Assembly (NCBI RefSeq): GCF_013410405.1
Contig: NZ_JACCFK010000001.1
Location: 4,712,001 to 4,776,000, forward strand
DNA from: Amycolatopsis endophytica
GTDB taxonomy: Bacteria; Actinomycetota; Actinomycetes; Mycobacteriales; Pseudonocardiaceae
Direction: 5' to 3'
DNA: 64,000 bases
The notes below the pieces were generated by a model, which was not told the origin of the DNA, searched no databases, and saw nothing but the letters and a program-made list of their open reading frames with translations. Within the stretch, counting starts at the first letter, position 1. Every line of letters starts with the position of its first letter. The position numbers and the translations under genes were made by a program. This document shows positions 8,807-17,989 of this stretch, one piece after another.

Positions 8807-9732
8807 TCACACGGTGAGGACGAGTTTGCCCTGCAGGTGACCGGTGTCCAGCAGCCGGTGCGCGTCGGCGACGCGCTCGAACGGGAACGTCTCCTGCACG
8901 TGGACCCGGAGCTTGCCCTGGTCGGCGAGTTCGACGAGACCGCGCAGGGCGAACGGTCGGGGTCGACCCCGATACCGCTGAACCGCATTCCCGCCGCCTC
9001 GACCTTCGCGATCAGGTCCGTGTCCTCGTCGGCTACCGCGGTCACGAGGTGACCGCCCGCGCGGAGCACGTCGAGCGAACGCCGGGCGGTGTCACCGCCG
9101 AGCGTGTCGAGCACGATGTCGACGTCCCGGACGACCTCGGCGAAGTCGGCCGTCGTGTAGTCGATCACCTCGTCGGCGCCGAGTTCCTCGACGAACTTCC
9201 GCTTGCGCTCGCTCGCGGTCGTGATGACGTGGGCGCCGAGCGCTTTCGCGATCTGGATCGCGACGTGGCCGACCCCGCCGCCACCGCCGTGGACGAGGAC
9301 GCGATCGCCCGCGCTCACCCCGGCGAGGTCGACCAGGCCCTGCCACGCCGTCAGCCCGACGACCGGCAGCGCCGCGGCCTCGACATGCGAGAGCGACGCG
9401 GGCTTGCGCGCCAGGTGCAGCGCCGGCGCCGCCACGACCTCCGCGTACCCGTTCGCCGCCCGCGGGAACGCCGGCATTCCGAACACCTCGTCGCCGGGCC
9501 TGAACCGCCAGGTCAGCGCCTGTTCGACCACCCCGCTGATGTCCCAGCCGAGGACGAACGGCGGCTGACCGAGCAGGGGGAACTCACCTTCGCGCAGGCG
9601 CGCCTCCAGCGGGTTCAGCCCGATCGCCTTGACCCGGACGAGAACCTCGGTCGGCACGGGCCGCGGTTCGGGCGCGTCCACGACGGTGAGCACCTCGGGA
9701 CCGCCGAGGTTGTGCTGGGTGATGACTCGCAT
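8807..9732 (-). pseudogene. Zinc-free alcohol dehydrogenase/quinone reductase, frameshifted near the 3' end
   Basis: The gene encodes an NADP-dependent medium-chain quinone-oxidoreductase-like enzyme: GroES-like N-terminus, a GWDISGVV strand, and a nucleotide-binding fold with VHGGGGGVGHVAIQIAKALGA near residue 150. It reads well from ATG 9732 to about 8953. There the frame breaks after GIGVDPDR, and the family C-terminus (LVELADQGKL, then FERVADAHRLLDTGHLQGKLVLTV) continues one frame over to a TGA at 8807. The span of 926 bases is one short of 309 codons, so a single-base loss explains it. A sequencing error is possible. It is divergent from an AraC regulator that probably controlled it. Confidence 0.8.
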
Positions 9733-9900
9733 GACTCTCCTGTTTCGGGTGCGTGGAACGATCCGGGGTTCGGGCCGGAAACCGGCCGACCTCCGGCATT
9801 CGTCCATGGTCGACGCCCCGAGACAGGGCGTACCACCGGTACCACGCCAGGAAAATGCGATATCCCGCCAAGCCGGCGAACGCGGGCTACGCTGGCACCG

Positions 9901-10707
9901 ATGACCGAGATCATGAACGAGCCGGTGTTGTGGAGCGCCGATTCGGCGGTGTGCGAGCCGTTGGCCCACGGCGAGGGCGTCGCCCCGCACTTCCACGACT
10001 TCGGTCAGCTCCGGTACGCCGCCACGGGTGCGCTGGTCACCGTGACCCAGGCAGGCACCTGGGTCGCGCCGGCGAACCGCATCACCTGGGTGCCACCGTT
10101 TTCCGTGCACGGCAGCCGCTCGTACGGCGAGACCGATGTCCGGCTGCTCCCGGTTCCGGCGGCGTCGGCCGGGCGGCTGCCGGCGGAGCCATCGGTGCTC
10201 GTGGCCAGCGCGCTGATGCGCGAGGCGTACCTCGCGCTCCTCGACGACCGGGAACCGGCTGACGGCCCCCGCGCCCGTCTGCTGCTCGAAGTCGTCGTCA
10301 CCGAGCTCGCCCGCGCCCCGCGGGAGCCACTGCGCCTCCCGGAGCCGAGCGACACCCGTCTCAAGGCCGTCACCGACCTGCTGCACGCCGATCCGGCCGA
10401 TCCGGCGACGCTGGCGGAGCTGGGGCACCGGACCGGCTCCAGCGAACGAACCCTCAGCCGCTTGTTCAGCAGCGATCTGTCGATGAGCTTCCACCAGTGG
10501 CGCACGCTGCTGCGGGTCCAGCGCGCGGTGCTCGAACTCTGCGAAGGCACCTCGGTCACCGACACGGCGATGCGCCTGGGATGGGCGAACCCGAGCAGCT
10601 TCATCGATGCCTTCACCGATCTCGTCGGCCAGACACCCGGTCGCTACCGCGCCACTCAGGTCCAGGCGGCTCGCCATCGCCGGGTCGGCGTGGCGGGCCG
10701 GCCGTAA
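9901..10707 (+). CDS. AraC-family regulator with cupin-like N-terminus
   Basis: A 268-aa regulator. The N-terminal half carries a cupin-type sensor (EGVAPHFHDFGQLRYAA and WVPPFSVHGSRSYG, residues 20-85). The C-terminal AraC domain (about 165-255) has two helix-turn-helix units, ending in the usual MRLGWANPSSFIDAFTDLVG and PGRYR motifs. The ATG at 9901 fits the family N-terminus; the frame is open upstream but unrelated. It is divergent from the quinone reductase gene across 168 bases, so autoregulation and control of that gene are likely (inference). Confidence 0.85.
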   Translation: MTEIMNEPVLWSADSAVCEPLAHGEGVAPHFHDFGQLRYAATGALVTVTQAGTWVAPANRITWVPPFSVHGSRSYGETDVRLLPVPAASAGRLPAEPSVLVASALMREAYLALLDDREPADGPRARLLLEVVVTELARAPREPLRLPEPSDTRLKAVTDLLHADPADPATLAELGHRTGSSERTLSRLFSSDLSMSFHQWRTLLRVQRAVLELCEGTSVTDTAMRLGWANPSSFIDAFTDLVGQTPGRYRATQVQAARHRRVGVAGRP

Positions 10708-10778
10708 CAGCCGGTGCACTCGTGTCGCCGCGGCTGGAAACAGGTCGCGATGCCGGCCGGATCGTGACGTGCCGGGAC

Positions 10779-10794
10779 GGCCGGCCGGCCGGCC
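10779..10794. terminator. GC palindrome between convergent genes, possible terminator
   Basis: A perfect GGCC/GGCC-type alternating palindrome of 16 bases lies between the convergent AraC and LysR genes. It could form a short hairpin and stop transcription in both directions. There is no T tract, which is common in actinomycetes. Confidence 0.3.
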
Positions 10795-10803
10795 ACGCTC
10801 TGG

Positions 10804-11715
10804 TCAGAACGCGGGCACAGCGCCACGAAGGGCGATGGACAGCAGTTGTCCCGCCGGGCCGGTCGGGCGGCGGCGTGAACTCCACACGGCGCGCAGCGTG
10901 CGGGCGAGGTCGATGTCGGCCGTGGGGACCCGGGTGAGCCCTCCGCTCGCGAGGTCACCGCGGACGATCAGTTCGCTGATCAGCGCGGGCCCGGCGCCGG
11001 CGGCGACCGCGCTGCGGACGGCGGTGGCGGAGCCGAGTTCGATCAGTGGTGGCACCGGGGTGAATCCCGCGGCGAGCAGCGCTCGTTCCGCGGTGTCGCG
11101 GGTGCCGGAGCCGGTTTCCCGGCTGATCAACGGTGTGGCGGCGAGCTCGGCCGGGCCGATCGGGCGCTGTCGGCGGCTCCACTTGTGCTCGCGGGAGACG
11201 ACGAGGACGAGCCGGTCCCGCGCCACCACGCGCGAGTGGACCCCGGCGAGCCTGCCCGGTGATTCGACGAACCCCATGTCGATCTCGGCCTGCCGGGCGA
11301 GTTCGTGGACCCGGTTGGAGTTCATCACCTGCAGGCCCACGTGCAGGTCGGGGCTGGACCGGCGGAGTTCGCCGATCCAGGTGGGCAGCAGGTGCTCGGC
11401 GACGGTCAGGCTGGCCGCCAGTGACAGCTGCGCCGTGTGTTCGCGGCGCAGCGCGTCGACGCCTTCGAGCATGACCGCCATCTCGTCGAGGACACGCTCG
11501 GCCCAGCCGCTGACGAGCCTGCCGGTGGAGGTCAGGGTGGACCCGCGGCGCGACCGGTCGAGCAGTTGCAGGCCGAGTGAGCGTTCGAAGCTGCTCATGC
11601 GTTTGCTCGCCGAGGGCTGGCTGATGCCGGTCGCTTCGGCGGCCGCGGTGAGGCTGCCGTGGCTGCCGACAAGGACCAGGAGCCGCAGGGACTCGATGTC
11701 GGGCAGACGTGTCAT
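10804..11715 (-). CDS. LysR-family transcriptional regulator
   Basis: A 303-aa LysR regulator. The N-terminal winged helix (residues 5-65; LLVLVGSHGSLTAAAEATGISQPSASKRM) is followed by a periplasmic-binding-protein-like effector domain (about 90-295). Length and layout are standard. It lies about 90 bases downstream of, and on the same strand as, the flavin dehydrogenase/MHS transporter pair, so it may be part of that locus. The usual divergent arrangement is missing, and the target is unassigned. Confidence 0.8.
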   Translation of the reverse strand: MTRLPDIESLRLLVLVGSHGSLTAAAEATGISQPSASKRMSSFERSLGLQLLDRSRRGSTLTSTGRLVSGWAERVLDEMAVMLEGVDALRREHTAQLSLAASLTVAEHLLPTWIGELRRSSPDLHVGLQVMNSNRVHELARQAEIDMGFVESPGRLAGVHSRVVARDRLVLVVSREHKWSRRQRPIGPAELAATPLISRETGSGTRDTAERALLAAGFTPVPPLIELGSATAVRSAVAAGAGPALISELIVRGDLASGGLTRVPTADIDLARTLRAVWSSRRRPTGPAGQLLSIALRGAVPAF

Positions 11716-11805
11716 GCCCTCAGGCTATGACGCTCGCGTCAGCCGGCGGGTACCGGTACGGCCTGCCGTCGCCGATGCTCCCCGTGCACGCGTGTGACGA
11801 CGACG

Positions 11806-12828
11806 TCACGCTTCCCAGGGGCGCGCGGGTTGCTCGCGCGGAGGGATTTCGGCATAGGAGCGGGACCGGTCCACGGCCACGCCGACCGCGTCGGCGGCTC
11901 GTTCGTAGCCCCCGGCGGTGAGGGTGTCCGCGAGGTCTTCCACGCACTCGGCCAGTACGCCGGGACCGCGCAGGAGCACGGCGCTGGCCAGCTCGACGGC
12001 TCGCGCCCCGCTCAGCAGGAACCGGGCCACGTCCGCGCCCGAGCGCGCGCCGTTCGTGCCGATCAGCGGAACCGACCGGTCGGCCGCGAACGTCTTCGAC
12101 ACCCAGTACAGGCTCACCGGCAGCATTCCCGGCCCGCCCACGGCGCCCCACGAGCCCAGCACCGGTTCGCTGGTCAGCGGGTCCGGCCAGAACCCGTTGA
12201 ACCGGCCGATCATCGCGACCACGTCCGCCCCGGCCCGGCGCGCCGCCGCGGCCAGTTCCAGCGGGCTGTCGGTCTGCGCGGGCAGTTTGACGATCAGCGG
12301 GACGTCGATCGCGGCGCGGACGGTGCGGGTGTAGTGCTCCACCACCTCCGCGCCGGTGACCTGGCGGACAGCGCTCGCCTCGCGGCCGTGCGGTGCGCCG
12401 ACGTTCATCTCCACCGCCGGGACCACCCCGGCCATCTCACGCGCGATCTCCGCCGCGGGCCCCGGTTCGGCGACGGTGATGCTGCCGATCACGTGCGCGC
12501 CGAGCGCGCGGGCGTGCCTGCTGGTGCGTTCGAGCATCGCGAGCCAACCGTCGCGTGCGGCGAGGCCGGACCGGCACAGCAGCGTCTCGTCCCCGCACCG
12601 GTCCGGCCAGCCGACCCGGTCGCCGCCGGGCGCCAGCAGCGCGTAGTCGGCGATCAGCAGCTGCCGTGCCGCGGCCGGCGATTCGTTGACCGATTTCGCC
12701 ACCACCGCACCCGCGCCGGCGTCGAGGCAGGCGAGGATGCCCTCCTCGGTCATGGTGGCCTCCGACGAGGCCGCCATGACGGGATTCTTCAGGCGCAGCG
12801 GGCCGATCGCCGTGGACAGATCGCTCAC
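11806..12828 (-). CDS. Dihydroorotate dehydrogenase-like flavoprotein
   Basis: A 340-aa FMN-dependent TIM barrel of the DHOD/dihydropyrimidine dehydrogenase family. It begins IGPLRLKNPVMAASSEAT, has the EMNVGAPHGRE segment near 150, VPLIVKLPAQT near 185 and a C-terminal phosphate-binding strand IGTNGARSGADVARFLLSGA near 275. The substrate is unclear; pyrimidine biosynthesis is not suggested by the neighbours, and a catabolic reductase or oxidase role is more likely (inference). The GTG start at 12828 overlaps the stop of the upstream MHS transporter (GTGA), so the two are translationally coupled. Confidence 0.75.
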   Translation of the reverse strand: MSDLSTAIGPLRLKNPVMAASSEATMTEEGILACLDAGAGAVVAKSVNESPAAARQLLIADYALLAPGGDRVGWPDRCGDETLLCRSGLAARDGWLAMLERTSRHARALGAHVIGSITVAEPGPAAEIAREMAGVVPAVEMNVGAPHGREASAVRQVTGAEVVEHYTRTVRAAIDVPLIVKLPAQTDSPLELAAAARRAGADVVAMIGRFNGFWPDPLTSEPVLGSWGAVGGPGMLPVSLYWVSKTFAADRSVPLIGTNGARSGADVARFLLSGARAVELASAVLLRGPGVLAECVEDLADTLTAGGYERAADAVGVAVDRSRSYAEIPPREQPARPWEA

Positions 12829-14120
12829 AGGTGGGTCACCCGCCGTCCGATGAGGACCACGCAGACGGCGCTGAGCAGTCCGGTGGCGCCCAGGTACACC
12901 GCCACCGGCGTGGCGCCGCCCTGCGCGGCCAGCGCCACCGCGATCAGCGGTGCGAGACCGCCGCCGAGGATGCCGGCCAGCTGGTAGCACAGGGAAATCC
13001 CGGTGAACCGGACCTCGGCCGGGAACAGGGCCGCGGCGAAGGCGGGCAGCGGGCCGTAGATGAGCGAGCGCCCGATGTTGAACAGGACCATCCCGAGCCA
13101 CAGCAGCACCACCACGCCCGTCCCGGCCAGCGCGAACAGTGGAACGGACAGCGCCGCGCTGATCAGCGTGCCCGCCAGGATCACCGGCCGCCGCCCCCGG
13201 CGGTCGGCCAGTATCGCCGCCACCGGCAGCGACACGATCTGCACCACGGCCACCAGCATGGTGCCGACGAGCAGGTCGTTCGAGGAGAACCCGAGGTGCT
13301 TCGTGCCGTAGCTGGTGAGGAACGTGGTGGACAGGTAGAAGCCGGTGAGGGTCACGACCATGGCCCCGGTGCCGAGCAGCACCGCCGTCCAGTGTTCGCG
13401 CAGCACGATGCCGATCGGCAGCCGCACCTTCTCCTTCTTCTCCACGGCCGGGCTTTCCTCGATGCGCGAGCGCACGAACTGGCCGATCGCGATCAGCACC
13501 ACCGACAGCAGGAACGGGATCCGCCAGCCCCACGAGTGCACGGCGTCCGCGGGCAGGGTCTCCACCGCGGCGAACACCGCGGCCGCCAGCAGCAGGCCGA
13601 GCGGCGACCCGACCTGGGCGAAGGAGCCGTAGAACGTGCGCCGGTGCGCCGGTGCCCGTTCCACGCCCAGCAGCACGGCCCCGCCCCATTCGCCGCCGAC
13701 CGCGATGCCCTGCAGGAAGCGCAGGGCCACCAGCAGGATGGGCGCGGCGATCCCGATCGAGGCGTAGGTGGGCAGGAGCCCGATGGCGAACGTGGACAAC
13801 CCCATCAACAGCAGGGTGACGATGAGGACGTAGCGGCGCCCGATCCGGTCGCCGAGGTGCCCGAACAGGATGCCGCCGAGCGGCCGCGCGAGGAACCCGA
13901 TCGCGAACGTCGCGAACGCGGACAGGGTCTGCGCGGTCGGGTTGAGCGACGGGAAGAACAGGTCACCGAGCGCGAGCGCGGCCGCGGTGCCGTAGATGTA
14001 GAAGTCATACCACTCGACCATGGTGCCGACGAGCGAGGCCGTCGCGATCCGGCGCAGCTCCCGCCTGCCGGGTGGGACGGTCCGCGCGGGGTTCGTGACG
14101 CGTTCCTGGGGGCTGCTCAT
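12825..14120 (-). CDS. MHS-family (major facilitator) metabolite:proton symporter
   Basis: A 431-aa twelve-helix transporter of the metabolite:H+ symporter group (ShiA/ProP/KgtP type). Hallmarks are VEWYDFYIYGTAAAL in helix 1, GHLGDRIGRRYVL between helices 2 and 3, RFLQGIAVGGEWGGAV in helix 4 and a second ADRRGRRPV loop mid-protein. The family imports organic acids and betaines. The start at 14120 (MSSPQER) was preferred to an open but unrelated upstream extension. It is first in a two-gene operon with the DHOD-like enzyme, divergent from an IclR regulator, which suggests import and oxidation of one carbon source. Confidence 0.85.
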   Translation of the reverse strand: MSSPQERVTNPARTVPPGRRELRRIATASLVGTMVEWYDFYIYGTAAALALGDLFFPSLNPTAQTLSAFATFAIGFLARPLGGILFGHLGDRIGRRYVLIVTLLLMGLSTFAIGLLPTYASIGIAAPILLVALRFLQGIAVGGEWGGAVLLGVERAPAHRRTFYGSFAQVGSPLGLLLAAAVFAAVETLPADAVHSWGWRIPFLLSVVLIAIGQFVRSRIEESPAVEKKEKVRLPIGIVLREHWTAVLLGTGAMVVTLTGFYLSTTFLTSYGTKHLGFSSNDLLVGTMLVAVVQIVSLPVAAILADRRGRRPVILAGTLISAALSVPLFALAGTGVVVLLWLGMVLFNIGRSLIYGPLPAFAAALFPAEVRFTGISLCYQLAGILGGGLAPLIAVALAAQGGATPVAVYLGATGLLSAVCVVLIGRRVTHL

Positions 14121-14302
14121 GCCGTTCCTTCCCGGAGCTGGTCCACCGCCGCCATGGCGTTCGCGATACAGACTGACTCTTCGCATTGTGAACGTCAAGG
14201 GGACTGTTGATCGTCGACTCAAGGCGATATCGTGGTCTGTCGTTCAGAGTGCGAACGGTTGACGCGCCATATGGACACCGAGTGGGCGAGGGAGGGCTTC
14301 CA

Positions 14303-15067
14303 GTGACGCGAGAGATCGACGGCGCGGTGTCGTCGGGCGACATCCAGGCGGTCAGCCGGGTCGGGCAGATCCTCGGCCTGTTCTCGGGGGAGAACCCCAC
14401 GACGACGGTCGCCGAAGCGGCCGGGCGCCTCGGGCTCAACCGCAGCACCACGCACCGGTACTTCACTTCGCTGGTGGCCGCGGACCTGCTCGAACGCGAC
14501 CACGAGTCGTCGCGGTTCGGACCGGGCGGCCTCCTGCTGCAGCTCGGCGCGGCAGCGCTGGGCCGTCGGCGCGTGCTCGACATCGCGCCGCCGTTCCTGC
14601 GCCGCGTCTGCCAGAACACCCACCTCACCACGGTGATCAGCCTGTGGGGCTCGTCGGGCCCGGTCGTCTCCCGCACCGAGGAGGACCCGACGCGCTCGGT
14701 GCTGGTCACCGTCCGGGTCGGCACGCAGCTCGGGTTGCGGTCGGCGCAGGCGAAGGTGTTCCTCGCCTTCCTGGCCGACCAGCTGCGGGTGGACCGGCTC
14801 CTGGCGACGCTCGGTCCGGAGGAACGCGAGGAACTGACGGCCGAACTGGCGGAGGTGCGCCGGACCGCCATGTCCAGCGACCACCTCGTGGACTCGGGCA
14901 TCACCGCGGTCGCCACCGGGGTGTTCGACGAGTACGGCATCTGCGCGACCGTCGCGATCGTCGGCACGGTCCGCACGCTGCCCGTCGACAGCGGTCCGTT
15001 CCGGGACGATCTGGTGCGTGCGGCCGCCGAGATCTCGGAGCGCATGGGCGGCGCCCGCCCGCGCTGA
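14303..15067 (+). CDS. IclR-family transcriptional regulator
   Basis: A 254-aa IclR protein with an N-terminal winged helix (about residues 12-75; AGRLGLNRSTTHRYFTSLVAADLLER) and a C-terminal effector domain (about 85-250, DSGITAVATGVFDEYG). The GTG start at 14303 is chosen for its GAGGGAGGG ribosome site. It is divergent from the MHS transporter/flavin dehydrogenase operon across about 180 bases and is its likely regulator. The ligand is unknown. Confidence 0.85.
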   Translation: MTREIDGAVSSGDIQAVSRVGQILGLFSGENPTTTVAEAAGRLGLNRSTTHRYFTSLVAADLLERDHESSRFGPGGLLLQLGAAALGRRRVLDIAPPFLRRVCQNTHLTTVISLWGSSGPVVSRTEEDPTRSVLVTVRVGTQLGLRSAQAKVFLAFLADQLRVDRLLATLGPEEREELTAELAEVRRTAMSSDHLVDSGITAVATGVFDEYGICATVAIVGTVRTLPVDSGPFRDDLVRAAAEISERMGGARPR

Positions 15068-15109
15068 CGGAAACGCGTGACGTGCTTCACGGCGGTTCGC
15101 GTCGTCGTG

Positions 15110-15136
15110 GGGAACCAGCTCACCCGCCGGTGCGAC
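15110..15136 (+). promoter_or_regulatory. Candidate ECF-sigma promoter of the importer/copper operon
   Basis: GGGAAC (15110-15115), 17 bases, then CGAC (15133-15136), placed about 40 bases before the GTG at 15178. The same two elements with 16-17 base spacing precede dsbA (23625-23651) and the anti-sigma gene (24393-24418). The form is that of an ECF sigma promoter with a GGAAC-type -35. Assignment to the sigma factor at 24446 is inference. Confidence 0.5.
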
Positions 15137-15177
15137 AAGTTGCGCATGGACCTGTCGCACACGGTGAGGAGAACCCG

Positions 15178-16152
15178 GTGAGAGCACTGCGCTGGACGGC
15201 GGCCGTGGCTGTCCTCTTCGGACTCTCGGCCTGCGGTGCGGCCGAGCTCGTCCAGGCACCGGTCACCGCGTCGCATGCGGCGGGGTGCTCCGAGCCGCCC
15301 CCGCTGTCCGCGCCGCCGCGACGCGTGGTCACCATGGACGGAGGAGCGGCGGCGATCCTGGAGCGGCTCGGCGTCGCCGACAAGATCGTCGGCACCGCGG
15401 CACCGGACTTCTTCGCGGCCTTCACCGGCGAGGAACGCGCGAAGCTGTCCGCCATCCCGGTACTGGACCAGGGACAGGGCAACGCCGAGGCGGTGATCGC
15501 GGCGAAACCCGATCTGGTCGTCGGCGCCTCCGGCTACAGCTTCGGCGGTTTCGACGGCACGCCGACGGTCGAGCAGCTGGCGCGGGCCGGAGCGCACTCG
15601 CTCATCGCCTGTGACAGCGGTGGCGACGGTGCGGTCAAGGACGTCTCGGCGACCACCACCTTCATCCGTCAGGTCGCGAAGGTCTTCGGCGTCGAGCAGC
15701 GCGGTGCCGACCTCATCGCCCGGATCACCGCCTCGGTGGACGCGGCCCGCGGCAACGGTGGCGAGCCGGTGCGCACCCTCGCGTTGTCCGGCCCGCCCGC
15801 GCCGGGGCAGCCGGTGTCGGCGCAGGGCGGAAGCGGCCTGGCCAACGGGGTGATCACGCTGGCGGGCGGGAAGAACATCGCCGAGGACGCGCTGCGGGAC
15901 TTCGCGAGCCTGAGCGCCGAAGAGGTCGTGCGACGCGACCCGCAGGCCATCGTCGTGGTGTCCGGGTTCGCCCCGGGCAGTGACGAGGATCTGCTCGCCG
16001 CCGTCCGCGCGAGCCCGGTGCTCGCCGGCACGGCGGCCGTCCGCGAAAACCGGTTCGTCGTCGTGCCGCAGAGCATCCTGCTCTCACCCAGTGTCCTCAA
16101 CGGAGACGCCGTCGCGAAGATCGCCCAGGCCCTGCGCCAGCCGGCCGCGTGA
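15178..16152 (+). CDS. ABC transporter substrate-binding lipoprotein (FecB/BtuF-like)
   Basis: A 324-aa extracytoplasmic binding protein with a lipoprotein signal (lipobox LSAC, Cys19) and the class III binding-protein fold of siderophore, cobalamin and heme importers: RRVVTMDGGAAAILERLGVADKIVGT near 50, KPDLVVGASGYSF near 115 and the long connecting helix around 170. It would capture a ligand outside the membrane for the permease encoded next. The GTG start follows GGTGAGGAG. The stop overlaps the permease start (GTGA). The ligand cannot be read from sequence: siderophore, cobalamin, a copper chelator, or F420-type molecules proposed for similar actinobacterial cassettes. Confidence 0.8.
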   Translation: MRALRWTAAVAVLFGLSACGAAELVQAPVTASHAAGCSEPPPLSAPPRRVVTMDGGAAAILERLGVADKIVGTAAPDFFAAFTGEERAKLSAIPVLDQGQGNAEAVIAAKPDLVVGASGYSFGGFDGTPTVEQLARAGAHSLIACDSGGDGAVKDVSATTTFIRQVAKVFGVEQRGADLIARITASVDAARGNGGEPVRTLALSGPPAPGQPVSAQGGSGLANGVITLAGGKNIAEDALRDFASLSAEEVVRRDPQAIVVVSGFAPGSDEDLLAAVRASPVLAGTAAVRENRFVVVPQSILLSPSVLNGDAVAKIAQALRQPAA

Positions 16153-17222
16153 GGACGGCGGATCCGCGCCAGGGCCGCGGCAGCGGGTTGCTCGGCGCTG
16201 TCCCGGTCACGGTCGTGCTGACCGTGCTCGCCGCCGCGCTCGCGGTGTCGGGCCTGGCGGCCATCGGGCTCGGCCCGGTGCCGATCCCGCCCGCGGACGT
16301 GGTGTCGATCGTGGGCGGTCACCTGTCGGGGACCAGGACCGCCGGGCCCTACGACTTCATCGTGTGGGACCTGCGGGCGCCGCGGGTCCTGCAGGGGGTG
16401 TTCGCCGGTGCCGGACTGGCGGTGGCGGGACTGCTGACCCAGGCGATGGTGCGCAATCCGCTGGCAGAGCCCTATGTCCTCGGGCTCACCTCCGGTGCCG
16501 GGGTCGGCGCGGTACTGGTGCTGACCACGTTCGGCGCCGGGGTCGCCGGCCTGCTCACGCTGCCGCTGTCCGCGTTCGCGGGCGCGGTGGCGACGGCACT
16601 GGCCGTGTTCGGTTTCTCCCGCGCGCACGGGCGGATCCAGCCCGGCCGCATGGTGATGACCGGCATCGCCGTCGGGCAGATGCTCGCCGGTGTCATGTCG
16701 TTGCTGGTGCTGCGTGACGGGGACGCCGACGCGCAGCGGCAGGTCCTGTTCTGGATCCTGGGCAGTCTCGCCGGGGCCCAGTGGCCACTGGCGCTCACCT
16801 GCGCGGCGATCGTGCTCGTCCTGGTGGCCGCCAGCGCCACGCGGGCGGGCAGGCTGAACCTGCTCGTGCTGGGCGATGACGGCGCCGCCGCGCTCGGCCT
16901 CGACGCCGCCCGCGCCCGCGCCGCGCTGCTCGTCGTGGTCGCCCTGCTCACCGGGACGGTCGTCGCCGTGTCGGGCAGCATCGGGTTCATCGGCCTGATC
17001 GTGCCCAACCTGACGCGGCTGCTGGTCGGCGCCGACCACCGGCGCGCGCTGCCCGTCACCGCGCTGCTGGGGGCGCTCGTGATCGTCTGGTCCGATACGG
17101 CGGCACGGCTGGTGCTGGCCCCGACGGAACTCCCGATCGGCATCCTCACCGCCGCGGTCGGGGTGCCGCTGTTCCTGGTGGTGCTGCGCCGCAGCGCGGC
17201 GGGAACGGTCGGGCTGTCGTGA
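16149..17222 (+). CDS. FecCD-type ABC transporter permease
   Basis: A 357-aa multi-helix permease of the FecCD/BtuC family, with about ten transmembrane segments. It shows the family signatures RAPRVLQGVFAGAGLAVAGLLTQAMVRNPLAEPYVLGLTSGAG near residues 75-115 and GSIGFIGLIVPNLTRLLVGADHR near 275, the latter being the ATPase contact loop. GTG start overlapping the binding-protein stop; its own stop overlaps the ATPase start. It forms the membrane channel of a metal-chelate type importer. Confidence 0.85.
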   Translation: MRTADPRQGRGSGLLGAVPVTVVLTVLAAALAVSGLAAIGLGPVPIPPADVVSIVGGHLSGTRTAGPYDFIVWDLRAPRVLQGVFAGAGLAVAGLLTQAMVRNPLAEPYVLGLTSGAGVGAVLVLTTFGAGVAGLLTLPLSAFAGAVATALAVFGFSRAHGRIQPGRMVMTGIAVGQMLAGVMSLLVLRDGDADAQRQVLFWILGSLAGAQWPLALTCAAIVLVLVAASATRAGRLNLLVLGDDGAAALGLDAARARAALLVVVALLTGTVVAVSGSIGFIGLIVPNLTRLLVGADHRRALPVTALLGALVIVWSDTAARLVLAPTELPIGILTAAVGVPLFLVVLRRSAAGTVGLS

Positions 17223-17989
17223 ACCTCGTCTTCGACGGCGTCTCCGCCGGCTACACCGCCGTCCCCGCGGTGCACGACGTCCGGCTCACCCTCGCCGAGG
17301 GCGAGTTCACCGCGGTCGTCGGCCCGAACGGCAGCGGCAAGTCCACCCTGCTCAAGACCCTCTACCGCGCGCTGCGCCCGCGGGCGGGCCGGATCGTCCT
17401 CGGCGGCGCGGACGTGTGGGGAACCGGCCACCGCGAGATCGCGCGCCGGGTGGGGGTGCTCGGCCAGGACCAGACTGGCGGGTACGACTTCACCGCGCGG
17501 GAAGCGGTCCGGCTCGGCCGGTACCCGCACCTGGGCACGTTCGATCGGCTCACCGCGCGCGACGAGGCGATCGTGGCGGAGGCGCTCGACCGCACGGGCG
17601 CGGCCCACCTGGCAGGCCGTCCGTTGTCCACATTGTCCGGTGGGGAGCGGCAGCGTGTCCTGCTGGCGCGTGCACTGGCGCAGCGACCCGGTCTGCTGGT
17701 GCTGGACGAGCCGACGAACCACCTGGATCCCGCGCACCAGATCGCCGCCCTCAGCCTGGTCGCTTCGCTCGGCATCACGGTCGTGGCGGCGCTGCACACG
17801 CTCGACCTCGCCGCCCGCTACGCGACCACGATCGTGGTGTTGCACGAGGGGTTGGTCGTGGCGGCCGGGACGCCGCACGAGGTGCTGACACCGCGGATCT
17901 TCCACGAAGTGTTCGGTGTGGACGGCAGCCTCGTGCCGGATCCGGTCGACGGACGGCCTCGCGTGCTCCTGCGTGAGCTGTCCCGGTGA
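17219..17989 (+). CDS. FecE-type ABC transporter ATP-binding protein
   Basis: A 256-aa ATPase with Walker A GPNGSGKST (about 38-46), signature LSGGERQRVLLARAL (about 139), Walker B LLVLDEPTNHLD and the switch His in AALHTLDLAARY. It is the closest kin of the cytoplasmic subunits of siderophore/cobalamin importers. GTGA overlap with the permease before and with the CopD/CtaG gene after it, so the importer and copper genes are one transcript. A regulatory tie between the importer and copper handling is therefore likely. Confidence 0.85.
   Translation: MNLVFDGVSAGYTAVPAVHDVRLTLAEGEFTAVVGPNGSGKSTLLKTLYRALRPRAGRIVLGGADVWGTGHREIARRVGVLGQDQTGGYDFTAREAVRLGRYPHLGTFDRLTARDEAIVAEALDRTGAAHLAGRPLSTLSGGERQRVLLARALAQRPGLLVLDEPTNHLDPAHQIAALSLVASLGITVVAALHTLDLAARYATTIVVLHEGLVVAAGTPHEVLTPRIFHEVFGVDGSLVPDPVDGRPRVLLRELSR

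Noticed and set aside
11806..12828. Assigning the flavoprotein as pyrD
   Set aside because: It lies with an MHS transporter and an IclR regulator and not with pyrimidine genes, and family-level similarity does not show orotate chemistry.
15068..15177. Possible cobalamin riboswitch before the FecB-like gene
   Set aside because: Only short look-alikes of the B12 element are present (GGGGAA and a CCGGTG), the interval is too short, and the conserved core is missing. The region is better explained by an ECF-type promoter.
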